7,893 bases of DNA from NCBI GenBank assembly GCA_025360985.1, contig JANYBA010000346.1, positions 1 to 7,893 on the forward strand, in the 5' to 3' direction. Under the pieces are notes generated by a model. That model worked only from the letters and a program-made list of their open reading frames with translations. It did not search any database and was not told the origin of the DNA. The position numbers were made by a program, and so were the translations under genes. This document shows, one piece after another, positions 4,932 through 7,893 of the stretch (its first letter is position 1; each line of letters opens with the position of its first letter). The stretch is from Gammaproteobacteria bacterium. Lineage in GTDB: Bacteria > Pseudomonadota > Gammaproteobacteria > Xanthomonadales > Xanthomonadaceae.

Positions 4932-5627
4932 CTAGGCCGCGCTCGCCGGCAGCGACCAGTCGATCGGCGCCAGGCCACGGCCCGCCAGCCAGCGGTTGGC
5001 GGCACCGAAATGCCCGCAACCCAGGAATCCCCGGTGCGCCGACAGCGGCGAAGGGTGCGGCGCACGAAGCAGGCAATGGCGCCGGCCGTCGATGATCCGA
5101 CCCTTGGCCTGGGCATAGCTGCCCCAGAGCAGGAACACCAGGCCGTCGCGCTCGCGATCCAGGCATTCGACGACGTGGTCGGTGAAACCTTCCCAGCCCT
5201 TGCCCTGGTGCGAACCAGCGCGCCCGGCCTCGACGGTGAGCACGGCATTGAGCAGCAACACGCCTTGCTGCGCCCAAGGCAGCAGGTAACCGTTGCGCGG
5301 CCGCGCGATGCCGAGGTCGCGTTCGATCTCCTTGAAGATGTTCACGAGCGACGGGGGCACTTCGACGCCCGGCGGCACCGAAAAACACAGCCCGTGGGCC
5401 TGGCCCGCGCCGTGGTAGGGATCCTGGCCGAGGATGACGACCTTGACCTCGTCGAAGGGCGTGGCGTCGAGCGCGGCGAAGATCTGCGCGCCGGGCGGAT
5501 AGATGCGCTTGCCGTGCGCTTTTTCGTCGCGCAGGAATTGCGCGAGCGCGCGCATGTCCGGGCGCAACAGGTATTCGCCGACGCGGGCCTTCCAGGACGG
5601 CTCGAGCCGGATCGCGTCCTCGCCCAT
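4932..5627 (-). CDS. ung: Uracil-DNA glycosylase, family 1
   Basis: This 231-residue enzyme removes uracil from DNA to start base excision repair. The water-activating motif GQDPYHG (67-73) has the catalytic Asp69, and Phe82 in GLCFSV stacks on uracil. [12 protein letters not shown] holds Asn127 for uracil recognition, and [10 protein letters not shown] (191-200) carries the catalytic His191 and the inserting Leu195. Length and motif order match E. coli Ung closely, and all key residues are present. The start ATG lies 13 bases after the stop of the response-regulator gene, with no strong Shine-Dalgarno, so translation may depend on coupling to that gene. It is the last gene of the ftsE-ftsX-regulator-ung unit and converges on the exported-protein pair. 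Confidence 0.97.
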   Translation of the reverse strand: MGEDAIRLEPSWKARVGEYLLRPDMRALAQFLRDEKAHGKRIYPPGAQIFAALDATPFDEVKVVILGQDPYHGAGQAHGLCFSVPPGVEVPPSLVNIFKEIERDLGIARPRNGYLLPWAQQGVLLLNAVLTVEAGRAGSHQGKGWEGFTDHVVECLDRERDGLVFLLWGSYAQAKGRIIDGRRHCLLRAPHPSPLSAHRGFLGCGHFGAANRWLAGRGLAPIDWSLPASAA

Positions 5628-5640
5628 GCCCGGGCCGTTC

Positions 5641-6486
5641 TTACTTGCGCGCCAGCTTGGCCCGCATCAGCCGCCCGACGCGAAGCTGGAACAGGAGCTT
5701 GGTGACCAGCAACCGTTCTTCGATCGGCTTTTGCACGAGGTCGTTGGCGCCGGCGCGCAGCAGGTCGGTCTGGTTGGCCGGGTTGGCGTCGCCGGTCATC
5801 ACCAGCACCGGCAGCAAGCCCTTCGGGTACTTGAAGACGTTGCGGATGGAATTGACCAGATCCTTGCCGGTGAGTTCGCCCTTCAAGTAGACGTCGGTGA
5901 GCACCACGTCCGGCCCCGGGACGCGGCCCTGCGCCTTCATCGTTTCCAGGTGCGCGATCGCGTCTTCCACGCCGGTGGCATGGATCACCGATAGGCCGTG
6001 TTTTTCCAGCATCCGGCGCGTGGCGACCGCGACCACGCGGCTGTCCTCGACATACAGCACTTCACCGCCGGGCTCGGCTTCGGGCGCGACGTAGCCCTTG
6101 ATGAAGGCGGCGAGCGCGCCGAAGCCCAAGGCCTTGTCGAAATAATCGGTGACGTCGTCGTTGAAGCTGCGGCTCTCCAGGCGTTCCTGGACGTCGCCGG
6201 AGACGACGATGATCGGGATATAGGCTTGCGGCGTGTGTTCGCGCAGGTGCCGCGCGAGGTCCAGCCCGTCCATGTCCGGCAGGCGCAGCGCCATGGTCAC
6301 CAGGGCGAAGGCGCCGGTCATCAAGGCTGCCTTGGCTTCGGCGCCGGTCTCGCAACCGACGATCTGCAAATTGGGCAGCTGCTGGCGCAGCACGCCCTCG
6401 ATCATCTTGCGCACGACCTTGGACCCGTCCACCACCATGATGCGGGGTTCCATCGCCTCGGAGAGCCTGAAACCGGTAGTGCTCAT
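5641..6486 (-). CDS. Tandem-receiver response regulator with degenerate first domain, no output domain
   Basis: A 281-residue cytoplasmic protein made of two CheY-like receiver domains. Receiver 1 (about 15-132) keeps Asp20, Ser96 and Lys118 and the LPDMDG loop, but the phosphoacceptor position four residues before Pro70 is Ala66 (codon GCG), and the usual second acidic residue is Gly21. It is therefore a pseudo-receiver. Receiver 2 (about 142-272) has Glu147-Asp148, the phosphoacceptor Asp198, Thr231 and Lys253-Pro254, so it should accept phosphate. No DNA-binding, GGDEF, EAL or HD-GYP domain follows, so signalling must go through protein contacts. The start is set by GAGG (6496-6493), 6 bases upstream and overlapping the ftsX stop codon; an internal Met12 is a less likely alternative. 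No histidine kinase gene is nearby, so the partner is unknown. Homologs near ftsX are possible in this group, but I cannot name one. Confidence 0.9.
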   Translation of the reverse strand: MSTTGFRLSEAMEPRIMVVDGSKVVRKMIEGVLRQQLPNLQIVGCETGAEAKAALMTGAFALVTMALRLPDMDGLDLARHLREHTPQAYIPIIVVSGDVQERLESRSFNDDVTDYFDKALGFGALAAFIKGYVAPEAEPGGEVLYVEDSRVVAVATRRMLEKHGLSVIHATGVEDAIAHLETMKAQGRVPGPDVVLTDVYLKGELTGKDLVNSIRNVFKYPKGLLPVLVMTGDANPANQTDLLRAGANDLVQKPIEERLLVTKLLFQLRVGRLMRAKLARK

Positions 6487-6494
6487 GCCTGACC

Positions 6495-7448
6495 TCAAAG
6501 ATCCGTGGGCCGAGTCTGCCTCAGATGATGGCCGCTGGCGAGCCAAGCGCCGGCCCAACCCAGCACCGCGCCCGCCGCCAGAATCGCCAGGACGCCGGAA
6601 ACGTCGGCCCCCTGCAAACGGAACGGACTGCCATAACTGCGCGTCAGCGCCGACAGCGCCGGCTGCACGGCCGCGACTGCCCCCGCCAGCAATATCGCGG
6701 CGGCGGCGCCGGCGGCCATGCCGTACCACAGGCCAAGGTAGATGAAGGGGCGGCGGATGAAGCCGTCGGTGGCGCCCAACTGCTGCATCACCGCGATTTC
6801 GTCGCGGCGCGAGCCGAATTCCAGCCGGATGGTATTGCCCACCACCAGCAGCACGCCCAGGCCGAGCAGGCTGCCGATCACCCAGAGCAGGCGTTGGCCG
6901 AGGTCGAGCCAGGCGCTCAGTCGTTGCCGCCAGACCGCATCGTGCTGGACCAACTCCACTTCGGGCATTTGCCGCAGGGCTTGCGCCAGCGCGGCGCCGT
7001 CGTCGCGCGGCTGGATCACCAGCACGGCCGGCAGCGGGTTGTCGTCGAGCAGCGACAGCGCGCTGGCCAGGTCGCTCATCCGACGGAATTCCGCCAGGCC
7101 TTCTTCGGGCGTCTTGAGCGTGACCGCAGCGACGTCCGCGCGTTGCGCCAATTCGTCGGCGAGGGCGCGGGCGCGTTCGGCCGGCAGCTCGAGCTTGAGG
7201 AAGGCGCTGACTTCGCGCGACTCGCGCACGCTGCCGGACAGGCGCTCGACGTTGGCCAGGGCCAGGGCCAAGCCGAGCGGCAGGGCGATCGCCACCGCCA
7301 GCACGCCGACCGTGAGCAGGCTGGCGATCGGCCGCTCCAACAAGCGACCGAGGCTGGAAACCAGGGAATAGACATGCTGGCCGCGCCAGGCGCGCAGGCG
7401 CCGCAGAATTCCGCCTTCGAGCCCGCGCGGGTTCGTCGGCGCGTTCAT
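6495..7448 (-). CDS. ftsX: Cell-division ABC transporter permease-like protein FtsX
   Basis: FtsX is the membrane half of the FtsEX complex, which in proteobacteria sits at the septum and activates periplasmic amidases through EnvC to split peptidoglycan. The 317 residues show four membrane segments (about 40-66, 187-206, 235-262, 284-304), a roughly 40-residue cytoplasmic N-terminus and one large periplasmic domain between the first two (about 67-186). The conserved cytoplasmic coupling segment NTIRLEFGSRRDEIAVMQQLGAT (205-227) contacts FtsE. The length is within the range of short FtsX proteins (E. coli 352). Its ATG overlaps the ftsE stop by 4 bases (ATGA), with GGAGG 10 bases upstream, so translation is coupled. 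The next gene, the response regulator, starts 8 bases after its stop. Confidence 0.96.
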   Translation of the reverse strand: MNAPTNPRGLEGGILRRLRAWRGQHVYSLVSSLGRLLERPIASLLTVGVLAVAIALPLGLALALANVERLSGSVRESREVSAFLKLELPAERARALADELAQRADVAAVTLKTPEEGLAEFRRMSDLASALSLLDDNPLPAVLVIQPRDDGAALAQALRQMPEVELVQHDAVWRQRLSAWLDLGQRLLWVIGSLLGLGVLLVVGNTIRLEFGSRRDEIAVMQQLGATDGFIRRPFIYLGLWYGMAAGAAAAILLAGAVAAVQPALSALTRSYGSPFRLQGADVSGVLAILAAGAVLGWAGAWLASGHHLRQTRPTDL

Positions 7449-7893
7449 GCCGCCAGTTCCTCCGGCGCAATGTCGTCGGTCAGGCGGCCGTGGTCGAGCA
7501 CCAGCACGCGCCGGCGCATCTTCCGGACCAGGGGCAGGTCGTGGCTGGCAATCAACACCGCCGTGCCCTGCGCCTGGAGCGCGGCGAACAATTCCATGAT
7601 CTCGGCCGCGAGGGTCGGATCGAGGTTGCCGGTCGGTTCATCGGCAAGCAGGATGCGTGGCTGCGCGACCATGGCGCGGGCGATGCCGACGCGCTGCTGC
7701 TCGCCGGTGGACAGGTCGCGTGGCCGCGAGCGTTCGCGCGCCGACAGGCCGACCTTGTCGAGCATCACCCGCACGCGCTTGCCAATCTCGGACGCGGGCA
7801 GGCCGGCGATCAGCAGCGGCAGCGCAACGTTGTCGAAGACGCTGCGTTCTTCGAGCAGGCGATGGTCCTGGTGGACCACGCCGACCCGGCGCC
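7445..7893 (-). CDS. ftsE: Cell-division ABC ATPase FtsE, C-terminal part (5' end outside window)
   Basis: The ATPase partner of FtsX. The frame is open to the window edge, reading R-R-V-G-V-V-H-Q-D-H upstream of the GTG at 7879, which is internal. Visible motifs in order are the Q-loop QDHRLL, DNVALPL, the ABC signature LSTGEQQRVGIARAM, Walker B ILLADEPTGNLD and the switch histidine in IASHD. The signature has Thr where many ABC proteins have Gly (LSGGE), which occurs in FtsE of related bacteria. About 149 of some 220 residues are present; Walker A is outside. The stop codon overlaps the ftsX start. Confidence 0.96.
   Translation of the reverse strand, partial: RRVGVVHQDHRLLEERSVFDNVALPLLIAGLPASEIGKRVRVMLDKVGLSARERSRPRDLSTGEQQRVGIARAMVAQPRILLADEPTGNLDPTLAAEIMELFAALQAQGTAVLIASHDLPLVRKMRRRVLVLDHGRLTDDIAPEELAA

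Noticed and set aside
3635..5248. A 537-codon - strand frame opposite the exported-protein pair and reaching into ung
   Set aside because: Both exported proteins on the + strand have signal peptides, ribosome binding sites and conserved paralogous motifs, and ung is read in another frame. The long frame shows no domain and runs through the terminator.
5641..7470. A single 609-codon - strand frame suggesting a fusion of a membrane-region protein with the response regulator
   Set aside because: The upstream 328 codons are an out-of-frame reading of ftsX, full of Arg, Pro and Ala and lacking membrane segments. The regulator has its own ATG at 6486 with a well placed ribosome binding site.

Overview
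The window is GC-rich chromosomal DNA from a gammaproteobacterium, most likely of the order Lysobacterales (Xanthomonadales). This rests on the sequence style of the RpoH, FtsX and NDH-2 proteins, on the ftsE-ftsX-rpoH neighbourhood, on a GTAG-headed REP-like palindrome, and on a pair of small exported proteins with a C-x14-C 'TG' motif of a kind I associate with this group. Genus cannot be resolved by eye. Both window edges cut a gene: priA on the left and ftsE on the right. No mobile element, RNA gene or CRISPR array is visible. No gene-free stretch exceeds about 220 bases.

Left part (1-2600, + strand): the C-terminal 60% or so of the primosomal helicase priA; a 66-base gap with a 28-base REP-like palindrome and a perfect TATAAT box only 6 bases before the next start codon; then a type II NADH dehydrogenase (ndh). 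A strong bidirectional terminator sits at the ndh stop codon and separates it from the converging rpoH.

Middle part (2600-4930): rpoH (heat-shock sigma-32) runs on the - strand. Its divergent 221-base upstream region is the densest regulatory stretch of the window. It holds a near-perfect CIRCE operator (9-base arms, 9-base spacer, one mismatch) lying over a sigma-70-like promoter, a sigma-E-like promoter just upstream, a weaker sigma-32-like match further out and a 9-base inverted repeat. On the other side, two tandem paralogous genes on the + strand encode small exported proteins of unknown function, closed by an intrinsic terminator.

Right part (4930-7893, - strand): a compact transcription unit ftsE-ftsX-response regulator-ung. 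ftsE and ftsX overlap by 4 bases (ATGA), the response regulator starts 8 bases after ftsX with its ribosome binding site on the ftsX stop codon, and ung starts 13 bases after the regulator. The regulator has two receiver domains. The first has lost its phosphoacceptor aspartate (Ala66), the second looks intact (Asp198), and there is no output domain.

Most genes are housekeeping. The points of interest are the layered control in front of rpoH, the tandem exported paralogs lying between rpoH and the ftsEX operon, and the half-degenerate tandem receiver protein coupled to the division ABC transporter.
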